Assembly: GCF_032062135.1 (NCBI RefSeq)
Contig: NC_092868.1
Location: 42,817,849 to 42,881,848 of the forward strand
Origin: Pyxicephalus adspersus
Taxonomy: Eukaryota > Chordata > Amphibia > Anura > Pyxicephalidae
Reading direction: 5' to 3'
DNA: 64,000 nucleotides
In this document: one piece after another, positions 22,651 to 32,749 of the stretch
How the letters are laid out: each line of letters opens with the position of its first letter
How positions within the stretch are numbered: position 1 is the first letter of the stretch
Position numbers and translations under genes: made by a program
The notes under the pieces: generated by a model
What the model was told of the DNA's origin: nothing
Database searches by the model: none
Seen by the model: the letters and a program-made list of their open reading frames with translations, nothing else

Positions 22651-22663
22651 GGGGGGGGGGGGG
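22649..22663 (+). repeat. G homopolymer (15 G)
   Basis: An uninterrupted run of 15 G at the end of the repeat unit. Such runs vary in length, can fold as a G-quadruplex and are prone to sequencing error. Confidence 0.9.
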
Positions 22664-22664
22664 T

Positions 22665-23020
22665 CTTTGCACTCAACGATCAAGTTGAGGGGCATTCTAA
22701 GGGGCATTTTTCCAATTATTTATTTTAGTGGGTGGTCCCTTGAGACTTGAACATTATTTTGGGGGTTCCTTTACAGTAAAGAAGTTTTGCTTTGCTTTAG
22801 GGTGCTAAAGATCATCTGAAGGACCTACAAACCTTACAGTTAATGTGGACCACGTTCAAGAGGGACAAGACCCCACCAAGGCCAACAGCTTTCATCATCG
22901 TGATGCCTATAGATCCTGATGCAAGGTGTGGTCATGAAGCTACTATTTCTGGTATAAGGTAGCTTGAACCTAAAAAGTCATAGCTCCCAAGAGCCTCTAT
23001 TCTTCTCCTTCATAGAGTAA
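22665..23020. other. Low-copy sequence, nothing recognised
   Basis: It includes GGGGTTCCTTTACAGTAAAG, reminiscent of hAT-derived GGTTCCT blocks, but no termini. No gene is supported. Confidence 0.4.
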
Positions 23021-23039
23021 TGTAAACCCTTATAAAATC

Positions 23040-23445
23040 ATATTTCCATTTCACCTTAAAATCAAATTCAAGCCTCTGTGCGTTGCCTTCAAATCCCTCC
23101 GCAGCTCTTGTCCCATTTACTTTTCTGACCTGGTAAAAAAAAATACTCCCCTAGCTGCTCTCTTCTCTCCTCCAATTACCTACTACTGACTTCCTCACTC
23201 ATAACCTCATAACACGCATGGCAAAGACTTTTGTAGAGCTACCCCGACTCTTTGGAATGGTCTCCCTCCTCCTATTCGACATGCTCCTACTTTCTGCTCA
23301 GTAGGAGCACTCAAAACCAATTTTTTCAAACTTGACTACCCTTCTTCTTCTGTCTTTTAAAACCCCCACTACTTCGCTCCATTACATATCTCCCCTCCTA
23401 CTGTGTGATACTTCCCCCACCTCCTAGATTGTAAGCTCTGAATAC
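23040..23445 (+). mobile_element. L2 LINE 3' fragment
   Basis: The order matches the L2 RT C-terminus and 3' UTR. TGCCTTCAAATCCCTCCGCA, TTTCTGACCTGGTAAAA, CTTCCTCACTCATAACCTCA, a CCCCGACTCTTTGGAATGGT block encoding the family's LWN-type motif, GAGCACTCAAAACCAA, and CACCTCCTAGATTGTAAGCT follow one another. Frames are broken. The copy is truncated at both ends, with the terminal GCGCTG/TTA tail missing. Confidence 0.85.
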
Positions 23446-23449
23446 TTAC

Positions 23450-23950
23450 CTTTCCTAGTGAATGCAGGGCTGAATGCTGATCCATTCAAGTGAAATTCCT
23501 GGTTAAAGTTGTCTGGGATTGATCCATCTTAGTAGAGATAAGGAGGTCAGTTGGAGTAGCTGCCATGTGCTGCAGAGGACCCAGAAGATTGAGACTCTGG
23601 AAAATGTCACTAAACCAGAAAAATTCAGCTGGGGAATGTCACTAAGTGCATTGAAATTGGCCAGTTTCGATGTCAGGAGAGGTAAGTGGGATGTCGCCCT
23701 TTAAACAGGCAAACCCTTTATTGCATAATTTTATATAATTTCTTAATTTTTTACTGCACTAAACCTTTTATGCAACCCCTGAGAACCAATCTGTAGAAGA
23801 AGTAGTGGGACAGAAAGACAAATCAATCACATTGTATACGCTGTATACATTCCTCATGGTTTATCCAACCAAGTTAAACAGATTACAGTGGGTACAGTTG
23901 ATCCAGAGCCTATGAATAATGGAGGCTGGAGTATATATGCCTGATAGCTG
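23450..23950. other. Low-copy sequence, nothing recognised
   Basis: A 61-codon frame at 23519-23704 has no known similarity. No repeat end was seen. Confidence 0.4.
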
Positions 23951-23956
23951 CATGTC

Positions 23957-24074
23957 CTTTTATCTTATGGCATCTGCATAAATCCAGATGTATCGCTACA
24001 TGGCAAGACCACAATCATCATATCAACAATCTCTTTGCTTGTATATTAAGATAGGATTACTACAACATGGTGAG
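23957..24074. repeat. Diverged repeat unit, partner of 22529-22650
   Basis: See the partner unit for the shared blocks. Identity looks like roughly 75% by eye and both units have the same orientation. Confidence 0.6.
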
Positions 24075-24195
24075 GGGGTATTATTCACATTGACTTTAAA
24101 TGTAGGGGTAAATGTAGTTTCTCCAGAGCAATGAAATATGGAGGCTGAAGTATATCTTCCACCTCTGATCCACATGACCACACAACACTATGTAA

Positions 24196-24526
24196 AGCTG
24201 CGTACACACGTCAAATTTTTCTCGCCAGATAATCGGCATCGGCCAGATATCGGGCGAGAATCTGGCGTGTGTACAGCCCAGGTCGTTCATCCTCCGTGGA
24301 TCCGTCCTGGCGGATCCACGGACCATGAACGATGAGCGATCCTAATGCAAGAGAAGAGGGAGAGCGCGCAGCAGGGTGCTGCTCCGTCGCTCTCCCCCTC
24401 CCCTCTCCATAGAGCAGAACGGTGCTGTATGTACAGCACTCGTTCATGCATCTTGTGGTTCTTATCGACAGAAAGGATCGTGAAAGATCCTTTCCAACGA
24501 CAAGAATTGCACGTGTGTACGCGGCT
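24196..24526. mobile_element. 331-bp MITE with TAA target duplication (PIF/Harbinger-like)
   Basis: Termini AGCTGCGTACACACG and CGTGTGTACGCGGCT are inverted (14 of 15 match), and TAA directly abuts both (24193-24195 and 24527-24529), fitting the TWA target of PIF/Harbinger. Internally TCCGTGGATCCG (24293-24304) and CGGATCCACGGA (24311-24322) form a perfect 12-bp stem with a 6-base loop. It extends outward through TCGTTCAT/ATGAACGA. The several overlapping frames of up to 109 codons are by-products of this structure. Superfamily is inferred from target site only. Confidence 0.7.
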
Positions 24527-24534
24527 TAAAGAAA

Positions 24535-26080
24535 TAAGCGTTGTTTTTATTATCTGTACCTTGATGTTTAGGTTGTTGGACAGGCCTATATTTAGGCAAC
24601 ATTGCCCAAAAAGCACACAGTTTACTTTTAATGCTTACTAGTCACAGCAATGTCTTCAATGGCCCACAATCCAATGTAGCGTATAGGGCTTCTCCCTGGG
24701 CACAGTGGATTATAAAAGAACAAATTATTCTGCTGTGTACTATGGAACTCATCAGAAAGAAAGCCGTGTTTTGCACGCCAGTTTTAGCCTCAGAGTACCT
24801 AAAATGCCAAATATACCAATATGAAGGCCAGTATAAAAACAAAGTTTTTTTTATTTTTAGAAGAGATGTTTTTTGTTGCTTATTACTGGCACAATGTATC
24901 AGCCAGCACATGAAGTTCTTCTAATGGAACTATGACTTAAGTGTTTGTGCCCAGCGAGTCTACAGTACACAATTAGTTTAGGAATTCCTGGATGTGGCAC
25001 ATTCTCTATATTGTATAGGGTGGAATTTGGCAAGGCCTTCTTTCTAATTTATGGTTTAATTCATACTTTTAAATAAAGCCCGTATTTTAGCTGTTTGCAG
25101 GGAGCCATTTTCTAGCACTTTGCTTGGCACTGCTTTTCTTGGGACACGCTCAATTTCATGACTGTTTAACAAGCTCCCAGACTAGATGGTCCAAAAAATT
25201 AGATGGACTTAAGAACACTCTTCTTTTTGCACAATGTAATATGCAGTATATAACAATTTGGAGCTTCTAGTCCCTGTTTTTATGATTTGGAAGTGTTGCC
25301 ACTGAATAACTTGTAAAATGGAAAATGCTAATATATTGCACAGTGCTTATTTTCCTTCCCTGCGTGAAATGTAAATGTAGACTCCAGGAATATCTGTCTT
25401 TTTTGAACGAGTACTGAAGAGTTTTGTAAATCATCTAGGAACACTTAAATCTAAAGAAAACCCAACTCTGCTGATTGATTCTCACTTCAGATATTGTCAG
25501 TTTCTCCTCATTTTAATTACATATTTATTCAGAAATAATACCCCTGCTTCCATTGTAGTCTACATAGTGTGTGCACAAAACAGAGGTTGCATGGCATAAA
25601 GTTACTGGCAAGAGACTACAGTCCCAGCCACAGACATGATAAAAGAGTCTACCTGTACAGCTGTAGAACAATTGAGGGACCCAGTTCAACTTGACCCACT
25701 TCTGGGTGAAGTTTAGTGTGGATGTTTAAAAGATATACAATACAGATACACACTTTGTGTGTCCACCATTGTGATATATTAAATATCGCCCTTTGCGTTA
25801 GAAACCAAGAGAAGAAGCACTATGGACAAGTTGGTTATCTAGGCCTACATGGTTCACACACATAAACTATCCCTATCCAACCGACTATTCCTAATCCAAT
25901 CCACCCACAAAGCCAGTAGAAAAGAAAAAGTCTATCTGAGATTCCACTGTCTGCCCATCCTAATCCCCATTTTTACAGTATGTGTAGGCACCTGGAATGT
26001 TCCCAGCTATAATTCAGTTTGCTTTGCAGATACATTGCAGCCAGTCAGAACTTTTGTTTTCCGTTCCTATGAGGGAAGAA
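24535..26080. other. Low-copy AT-rich DNA, no gene recognised
   Basis: Opposite-strand frames at 24631-24924 and 24642-24911 overlap and have no known domain. About 25395-25560 is unique and AT-rich with TTTTAATTACATATTTATTC. No repeat boundary was found. Confidence 0.45.
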
Positions 26081-26084
26081 CTAT

Positions 26085-26308
26085 GGGCCTGATTTATTAA
26101 AGCTCTCCAAGGCTGGAGAGGATATACTTTTATCAGTGAATCTGGGTGATCCAGCAAACCTGGAATGGATCTGGTCCAGGATTGAAAACATTTGCTAGCA
26201 AACAGCAAATTACTTTTGAGAAATCTATTTCAGGTTGGCTAGATCACCCAGCTTCACTGATGAAAGTGTATCCTATCCAGCCTTGGAGAGCTTTAATAAA
26301 TCTGGCTT
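26085..26308. mobile_element. Palindromic MITE, best-preserved copy (copy 5)
   Basis: Left arm GGGCCTGATTTATTAAAGCT, CTCCAAGGCTGGAGAGGAT and CTGGGTGATCCAGCAAACCT. The right arm mirrors it over about 80 bp (AGGTTGGCTAGATCACCCAG, ATCCAGCCTTGGAGAGCTTT, AATAAATCTGG). The copy has no coding sequence. A transcript through it would fold into one long hairpin. Confidence 0.85.
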
Positions 26309-26309
26309 A

Positions 26310-26685
26310 ATGAGTTGAGTTATAAATATTTGTCTGTCCTTACCAATCACTGGTGTGAGGTGTGAGCTGGGGGAAAGTGATAAATTTTTGAAGGAACCTC
26401 ATGGAAAAGTTTATAGCCTTGCCCAAGCACGGGGTTCGTTCTTCTGGGTCCAACCCAAAGGCACCTCTGGATTTATGTTGCTTGTCTGTAGGTATATCTA
26501 GGAGAAATGATCCAGAGGATTGCTACTTGGAGGAACCATATTTCTTGGAATCATTTCTGATGAAGGGTGTCTACAGAGAGCTGGGAAAAAGCTGCTCATT
26601 GCAAGAAGGATTCATTGCTCATGTAACAAGGTGTAACAAGAAGCTCTGCTAACTTCAACCATCCAATCATATATAGGCATATTCA
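26310..26685. other. Low-copy sequence, no gene recognised
   Basis: An 83-codon frame (26401-26652) shows no recognised family. CTGATGAAGG at 26557-26566 was checked as a hammerhead core and rejected for lack of the GAAAC box. Confidence 0.4.
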
Positions 26686-26691
26686 TGATTT

Positions 26692-27010
26692 TTTAAGCCT
26701 CATATAGACATTTGATTGACATCAGATAATTGTTGCTGAAAATGATCTTTTGTGATTGTTTCCAGATAAATGGGCTTAAAAAAAAGCGCAGTACACACAG
26801 TACCATTCTGTCCTGCGGAGAGTGAAGGATGAGCGACTGGCACCCCACTGTGCTCTCCTCCATAAGACTGCACAATGGTAATTCCCAAAGGTCATTCATC
26901 AACGCATGTTGAATTATGTTGGGATCTGCTGCACATATGTCAGTTTTCGCCCAAGAAGAGCCCAACCTTCCATCTCAAGAAAGAATCATCTGGTGTGTGT
27001 ACATAGCCTA
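26692..27010. mobile_element. Degraded relative of the 24196 Harbinger-like MITE
   Basis: Ends TTAAGCCTCATATAGACATT and GGTGTGTGTACATAGCC are worn inverted counterparts of the AGCYGCGTACACACG terminus. The interior carries GTGCTCTCCTCCATAAGACT, comparable with the CTCTCC and CCATAGAGCAGA blocks of the better copy. Boundaries are approximate. Confidence 0.5.
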
Positions 27011-27191
27011 GCTTTTATTGCATGTAAATATATATATTTTTTTTCAAAGTTACTTTTTTTGTACCTTCACTAAGCTCAGTGAAATATTTCTTTCCAAGGG
27101 TAATGTTCACTGTGCACATCCCATATTTCTTCAGAAAATCCACTTCATTGTCTAGCCTTGAGTGGATGTGTTTTTCTACATTTAAAGCAGC

Positions 27192-27480
27192 TTAAAGCGG
27201 AACTAAACTAAAAACAAAAAAAATTACACTTACCTTTAATCCCACAACTCCACAATGGTGCTCGTCCTTCCCACGATCCAGTCCTAAGCCATCCTGGAAT
27301 TTCTCTTTGTCCCGGTGCAGAGGAAGCACTGGGCGCGGGCATATTCTATCTTGTCTTCCATCTTCTTTTTTGGTCTTCTTTCTTTGTCTCCTGATCAATC
27401 TAGCAGGTGCTAGATTGAGTGACGTTAGCCACTGTGAAGGGGAAAAAAGAGAACCGATCTCACTGCGCATGCTCTGTAAA
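27192..27480 (+). mobile_element. TTAA-type element (T2/Kolobok-like), left part
   Basis: It starts TTAAAGCGGAACTAAACTAA, followed by ACACTTACCTTTAATCCCAC and a GGTGCAGAGGAAGCACTGGG block shared with 57367 (GGCACAGAGGAAGC) and 58181. CACTGCGCATGCTCT near 27464 is shared with other copies. The right terminus is not evident; the element may stop near 27490. Confidence 0.65.
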
Positions 27481-27484
27481 GGAT

Positions 27485-27815
27485 GATTTACTTAACCTAG
27501 CTAGTGAAAAGGGCCAGAGATAGACCCCATACCCTCCACAAGGGGAATCCATAGGGGCCCCAAGTCATTTCAGCAAGGCGAGGGGGGCAAGTCAGTACTG
27601 CACAGGGGCCTACTGTTGGCTACATCTGCCACTGCTAGTGAATGTGGTGAAAATACACTTTTTAAGTAAAAAACAGATCAATTAAACACAAGGAAATGTA
27701 AAAAAATGGTTTAGGCTTGCGCATGATTGAACAACAGAAATTAACTGCATTCACTAACCTAAGTGATTTATTCCTTGCAAAATGATAATTTTATTTGAAA
27801 ATTAACAGCCTAAAC
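27485..27815. other. Low-copy sequence, nothing recognised
   Basis: No reading frame or termini were recognised. Confidence 0.4.
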
Positions 27816-27818
27816 TAT

Positions 27819-28206
27819 TTAAAGTAATACTAAAGTGAAAATAAAAAAAGAACACTTACCTTTAATCCTGCAGATGCCTCGATGGCGGGGGCTGCCATCT
27901 TTTATTGTCTTTTCTGAGATCGGGTGATGTAGGTAAATGCGTAGGGTGACGTGGATGACGCTGTAAAGGGTAAAAATAATAGAGCGGATCTCACTGCTCA
28001 TGCGTGAGATCAGCATCTCTTTCCCCTAGGAGGAAAAATGCCCTGTGTGCATTCCCTGGATTAGGGCATGCGAAGAAGGAGCAGCCAGAGCCCCCTGGGA
28101 TGCATGACGTAGGTATCCCGGGAGGCTCATCACTCCCATTAGGTCCTGATCGCTGCGGCATTTGCCGGTGTTACACTTGTTGCAAACTTGTTTAGGTACG
28201 CTTTAA
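27819..28206 (+). mobile_element. Complete TTAA-flanked element (T2/Kolobok-like), 388 bp
   Basis: It starts TTAAAGTAATACTAAAGTG and ends TTGTTTAGGTACGCTTTAA, so both ends carry the TTAAAG terminus in inverted orientation. ACACTTACCTTTAATCCTGC follows the left end. GGGATGCATGACGTAGGTAT and CGGGAGGCTCATCACTCCCA in the right half match the elements at 21069 and 58181. It is non-coding. Confidence 0.75.
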
Positions 28207-28209
28207 ACT

Positions 28210-28740
28210 TAGGTGGCAGTTGAAGATAGCAGTAAAAAAGTATGAATATATTCATTTCAATGCAGAGTAGTGCTACATAATCAACTATTAATAAAAATGT
28301 AATGAAAGCACTTTTTATAACATTTTCCCCTAAAGATCTAGATAATAAAAATGATGAAAAAAAATCTAAATCTGGCAACTTCTATAACGTCCCTGCCCCA
28401 GACACCAACCTATGTTGTCCTTCTCCAACCCAAGACCAGTTAGCAGGTGTTCCTGATGTGTAACAAGCACTCAGTGTCTGGCATTTATATAGAGGTGAGC
28501 GATTCCAAACATATGGAACCTCAATGAAGCGTTCGCTTGACTTAACAGCGAGTTGCGCCAAGTCCCGGATCGCAGCATTGCTATGTTTGGACAGTGCGGG
28601 CCTTGTTCCTGTCAGAAGCACCCCCTCTTCCCTGCCTGGGAAAGTGTCAGAAAAGTAATTTACAGAAGTCCTTAGTACATAAACTGTGAACGCGGCCTAG
28701 CAATCTTTATTTTCATTGTTTGACGACTTTGCAGCTGAAT
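28210..28740. other. Low-copy sequence, nothing firm recognised
   Basis: AGAGGTGAGCGATTCCAAAC near 28493 begins a locally GC-richer stretch that may be repeat-derived, but no mirrored end was found. A 79-codon minus frame (28382-28621) has no known domain. Confidence 0.35.
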
Positions 28741-28744
28741 ACAC

Positions 28745-29335
28745 GTTAATGTCTCCGTTCTATTTCAAATATTTCACTCAACAGATGGAGCTCAGGTCCA
28801 GGCCCGAGTCCACGCCTAGATTTATTTTGTCTTCTTTCTTTTGTCATTACTAGAAATGATAAATGATTCCTAAAATATGACGGATGAGAGAATGGTGGGG
28901 GGGATGTAATAAGCAGGCTGCAGGACAGTTGGAAAAGCAAAGTTTCTCTGTCTTTTTTCCCCCCTAACTTTCTACCCTCCTCCCTCCTTTTACCTCTCTC
29001 AACGTCTGCAAAATGGCTTTCATACACTCAAGGCGCCAAATCATTTGACCCAGGTTATCCCGAGAGCCAGGGGTCTTTTCTGCTCGACTGGCTAGACTGG
29101 AGCCAAAAGCTCCCCTCCCATTCTTTGGCTGTCAATCCAGGTAATAATCAAAAGGTCTTATCTGTAACCTATTAAGGAATCATTGGAGTTGTCTAGGCTC
29201 CAGGACCACGCTGCTGGAGCATTCATGCATTTAACCTGCACAGAGGGAAGAGACAGTAGCTGTTAACACCCTACCTCCTTTCCTCCCCCTTCCTTCTCTG
29301 CGACTCTCTCTGCTCCCTTTCTATTCTCCTTCCTA
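28745..29335. promoter_or_regulatory. Candidate conserved non-coding element (unverified)
   Basis: A long unique, high-complexity stretch with no similarity to the repeat families of the window. Dense motif-like blocks include TGGCTGTCAATCCAGGTAAT, AATCAAAAGGTCTTATCTG (TCF/GATA-like) and GGAGCATTCATGCATTTAAC (POU/octamer-like ATTCATGCAT). It is followed by a pyrimidine-rich run (about 29270-29335). No open frame looks coding. The call rests on composition and motif density, not on any alignment. Confidence 0.3.
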
Positions 29336-29339
29336 AAAG

Positions 29340-29930
29340 TATGTTGTTAAAAACCCATTTTTGTATATGACAAAATAAAAAGACATAAAAGCAAGGACAT
29401 TTTTTTAACTAGTGAATGTGGCATTCAACAAATATTCACTGCAGGTGAGTCTCCCTGGTGCATGGGTATAGGGAATGAGTATTCCCCTGAAATTGTTTGG
29501 TGAATGTCACGTTCTGATTTATTAACCTCCCTGGTGGTCTTAATCATAAGTATTTTTACATTTTAAAATACTTATTATTTTAAATTTCACGCCTCCCAGC
29601 CGCATGGTCCCACCCCCCAGCCGCACGCTCGCACGGCCCTGCCGAGATCTGCGTCCCCTGGCCTTGTGTCCCCAACGTTCACATGCCGGGGACACATGCC
29701 AGCCGGCATTGCCAGGTGAAACAGATGGCGGATACCGGGCACCGCTGGAGGGCGCCGTGGGAACGTTGGGACCAGGTAAGCTTTAAAACTCCCTTGCAAT
29801 TCCACCCCTAAGTTCCACATTCAAGAATTCTGCCAGGGAAGTTAATAGGCTCCTAAGGGAAGAGGTGTTTCTCAAGATGCCAATCAGCATTCACATTCAA
29901 ACTAAAATTTGATTGGTTCTCATATGTCTG
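29340..29930. other. Low-copy DNA with a GC-rich island at 29585-29780
   Basis: The GC-rich island carries overlapping frames on both strands (29604-29786 plus, 29587-29820 minus). It is bracketed by AACCTCCCTGGTGGT (29524) and TGCCAGGGAAGTTAAT (29831), an inverted-type pair. This suggests a GC-rich transposon of roughly 320 bp rather than a gene. Confidence 0.4.
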
Positions 29931-29937
29931 ATATATT

Positions 29938-30122
29938 TTTATATACCCCCTCCTATTGTGTGCTACTTCCCCCACCTCTTAGATTGTAAGCTCTTCTGGG
30001 CAGGGTCCTATAGTCCTCCTTTGTCACTGTCTGTACCTGTCTGTCATTTCCAACCCCTGTTTCCAGCTCTGCCTAATATGTTGGTGCTAAATAAATGCTG
30101 TAATAATAATATTTATAATATA
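29938..30122 (+). mobile_element. L2 LINE 3' UTR and tail
   Basis: CCCCCTCCTATTGTGTGCTA, CCCACCTCTTAGATTGTAAG, CTCTTCTGGGCAGGGTCCTA and CTGTACCTGTCTGTCATTTC lead into GTTGGTGCTAAATAAATGCT and an AATAAT tail. The copy is 5'-truncated without coding sequence. Confidence 0.85.
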
Positions 30123-30179
30123 AAGGAAGATACCCACAGAATAAAAAAACTGAAGACACAGGAAGATTCATTATAACTT

Positions 30180-30440
30180 GAAGCTGAACTACAGGGAAAC
30201 TACGTTATTTATGGATCCTTCAGCAACCATGAATGACTGATGGTAAATGACCGTCCACTATACAAGACAAGGGAGAAGAGCACAGCGGGGTGCTGCTTGC
30301 TTGTTCTCCTCCCTCCTCTGTCCATAGAACAGAACAACATTGTGTGTACAGAGCTCGTTTGTTCAACTGTCACTTTGTCACTGGCAATGATCATGAAAGA
30401 TTGTTTCCTGCAAAGAATGCATGTGTGTATGCAGCCTTAG
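30180..30440. mobile_element. Partial Harbinger-like MITE (24196 family)
   Basis: CGGGGTGCTGCTTGCTTGTT, CTGTCCATAGAACAGAAC and GTGTACAGAGCTCGTTTGTT align with CAGGGTGCTGCTCCGTCGCT, CTCCATAGAGCAGAACGG and GTACAGCACTCGTTCATGCA of the 24196 element. The right end GCATGTGTGTATGCAGCCTTA preserves the terminus (with TTA outside). The left end is worn. Confidence 0.6.
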
Positions 30441-30444
30441 ACAG

Positions 30445-32395
30445 ATGTAAGGTCCATCACATAGCATAGCCCCCTTTCTTGCATGGCAGGAGACCTAATT
30501 TTTTATGGACTGCAGTTAGGCAACACTTTCAGCTCTTGACCCTCCCCATACTTGTGAATAGACTGGAGAAGAAGCATACTGATGATGTTGTGGTATTTCC
30601 TACCAGCAGGTATGTCTTTATAAGTTTCAGTAGTAATGTGGGGACTGACAGGAGAAACTACAGCACACAGAAGGGGGTTCAAGCATTCAAAACCATTATT
30701 CTTAATATAAAATAAATGTAGTTCAGGTTATTATTTCACAACATAAACACTGTGCATTATATTACATGTCATGGTATGAAGACTTCTAAGGAAACCTCTG
30801 GTCTTTTCCCGCCTGGTTCTATACAGCACACACCTGTATGGCACGCCCCTATGATACAACTGGCATGGCCGCATTCTGGTCTGTCTCTTTCTGCACCTCC
30901 CAGCTCACCCATTTTAATAAGTGGCTCCCTGGGTTATATACAAGATAGTGACTGTTGGTTTGTATTGTTGAATTTGTATGTAAGTTGGAACAGGTACATT
31001 TTTTGATTAAATGCAATTAGGACAGATGTTTGTCTCAACATATTATTAGGCGGCATGGTGTAAGTTATTGTAAAAAAACCTCACTGTGATTTAATCACAA
31101 ACAAATCAAAAGAGCCTAGACATGCAAACCGCCCCCCTCCATCAAGCCTCCGTCATGCACACGAGGGAGCAGGGAAGCCCTGTTCGTATCTAGGAGTCGT
31201 CCATATGTCGGATGACCTTAACTACCTGTACTTTGTTGAGATGTGGGTAGGTCTTTGGTGAAGTCGCTTCTATGGTCCATTGTAACAGGTGAGGCAAAGC
31301 CACATGTTAAATTTAAATAAACATGACGTTTGTCCATATTTGTCTTAATACTGGCCCCAACAGCATTTCTTCAATTTTTTGTCCCTCCACTGCACCACTT
31401 AGCCACCAGGAACAAAGAAAATACCCAGCGTGTGATAAGCTTCTTGCGTTTAGTAATTGGCCCACGGCTATCACATTGGGTCAAAAAAGTCATTAGAACT
31501 GTGTAAGTCTTCTTTCTTTTCCCCAGCAATTGACCAAAATTAATAAAGGTAAACATGTTCTTCTGCAGAAGGGGCATTAAAGTGAACCTGTTATTTTAGC
31601 CAGCAAATTTTCACTTTAAACTTCCCAAATGCTTCAAATCCAAACTAACATAGAACAACGGCCTATGCAAAATTTTATGCAAAATCAAAAAGTATTTTTT
31701 ATTGTACAAATCAATTGCAAAAAAAGTTTGGAGATGAAGCTAGAGGATCGCACATGCAAAATGTAAAATAAATATAATTCAAAAGAAAGGATGAAGAATG
31801 AGTAGCAAATAGGTTATAGGACATTTTAAACCGTATATGAGGTATAAATAAAGTGTCAGTATTACCTTTGCTACATTTAGATATTTTCATTTTACAGAAT
31901 CTCAGGTTTAACAATTAAAAAAAATCATTGCTTGTAGCACCCCCTATTGTTGGCTTTAGTTACTGCACAATGGTTATGGAGAAATAGAGTTTAATGACAC
32001 CAAATGACCCTTTGCAGCCATGGAATGCTCTTGATTGTGACACACAGACTGTGTTTAGAGCTAAGGTCTCTTTGTGTTTTGCTTGGCACCACTGAGATCT
32101 GATTAATGAACCTTTTTTTAGAGGGGGTCTTATAACAGGGGAGTTGAGTTTGTTTACTTTTAGGACTTTGGGGCAAACAGTGAAGAGTTAAAGCTCAGAT
32201 GTAAATACATAGCCATGAAATTTATGCAGATATAAAACGTAAGCATATTCATTACAGTAAAATTACAAGGTCTGGCATGGGTTGAAAAAACAAATTTATG
32301 GGTTCATTAAATCGCTAGGAGTCTATTGCCTTCGCTTGCCAGGGGTATTGTAGACTGGAGAATTTTTAAACTGTCAGTGAGCAATGAATGTTTAA
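30445..32395. other. Low-copy DNA, no gene recognised
   Basis: Short frames at 30479-30715 and 30752-31006 show no known family. At 31576-31622 TTAAAGTGAACCTG and TTCACTTTAA form a tiny inverted pair that could be worn TTAA-element ends. A GC-richer block at 31110-31270 may be repeat-derived. Nothing else is supportable. Confidence 0.4.
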
Positions 32396-32399
32396 GAAA

Positions 32400-32580
32400 C
32401 TCTTTTCTTTAAAAAAAAAAAAAGACCCTGCTTTTCATTTCCTGTGCTGTGCAGTTTAATTTTCCATAGAGAAAAGAATTTTAATCATTGTCTTCAGGTT
32501 AGACCCTAAGAATTGCCTGGGCTGGGGCACGTAGGATAATTAGTGACTAATGAAGCATAACGCATTGGAAGATATGTAAG
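32400..32580. promoter_or_regulatory. Candidate conserved non-coding element (unverified)
   Basis: Unique sequence after a 13-A run, with CATTTCCTGTGCTGTGCAGT (ETS-type core CTTCC/GGAA reading) and GAATTTTAATCATTG. It has no repeat similarity and no frame. Weak evidence based only on sequence character. Confidence 0.2.
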
Positions 32581-32749
32581 AAATGGGCTTAAGGGATAAC
32601 TCTGCAACTTATATCATCATTGTAGGAGTGAATTTGTAATTGAAACACCATTTGAAGTCAATGAAACTATTGTACAGACAACTTTTATTGTCCTACCTCC
32701 ACTTTTTCATTGCACAAGTTGTGTGGGGTGTCTACATATGACTTTGTAG

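Noticed and set aside
22529..24074. Pair of similar units considered as LTRs of a retrovirus-like element
   Set aside because: No TG/CA ends, primer-binding site, polypurine tract or gag/pol coding sequence lies between them.
24096..24641. Several overlapping frames of up to 109 codons
   Set aside because: They are by-products of the palindromic Harbinger-like MITE on both strands.
26557..26600. CTGATGAAGG resembling the hammerhead 5' box
   Set aside because: No GAAAC-type second box and no helix I at the expected spacing.
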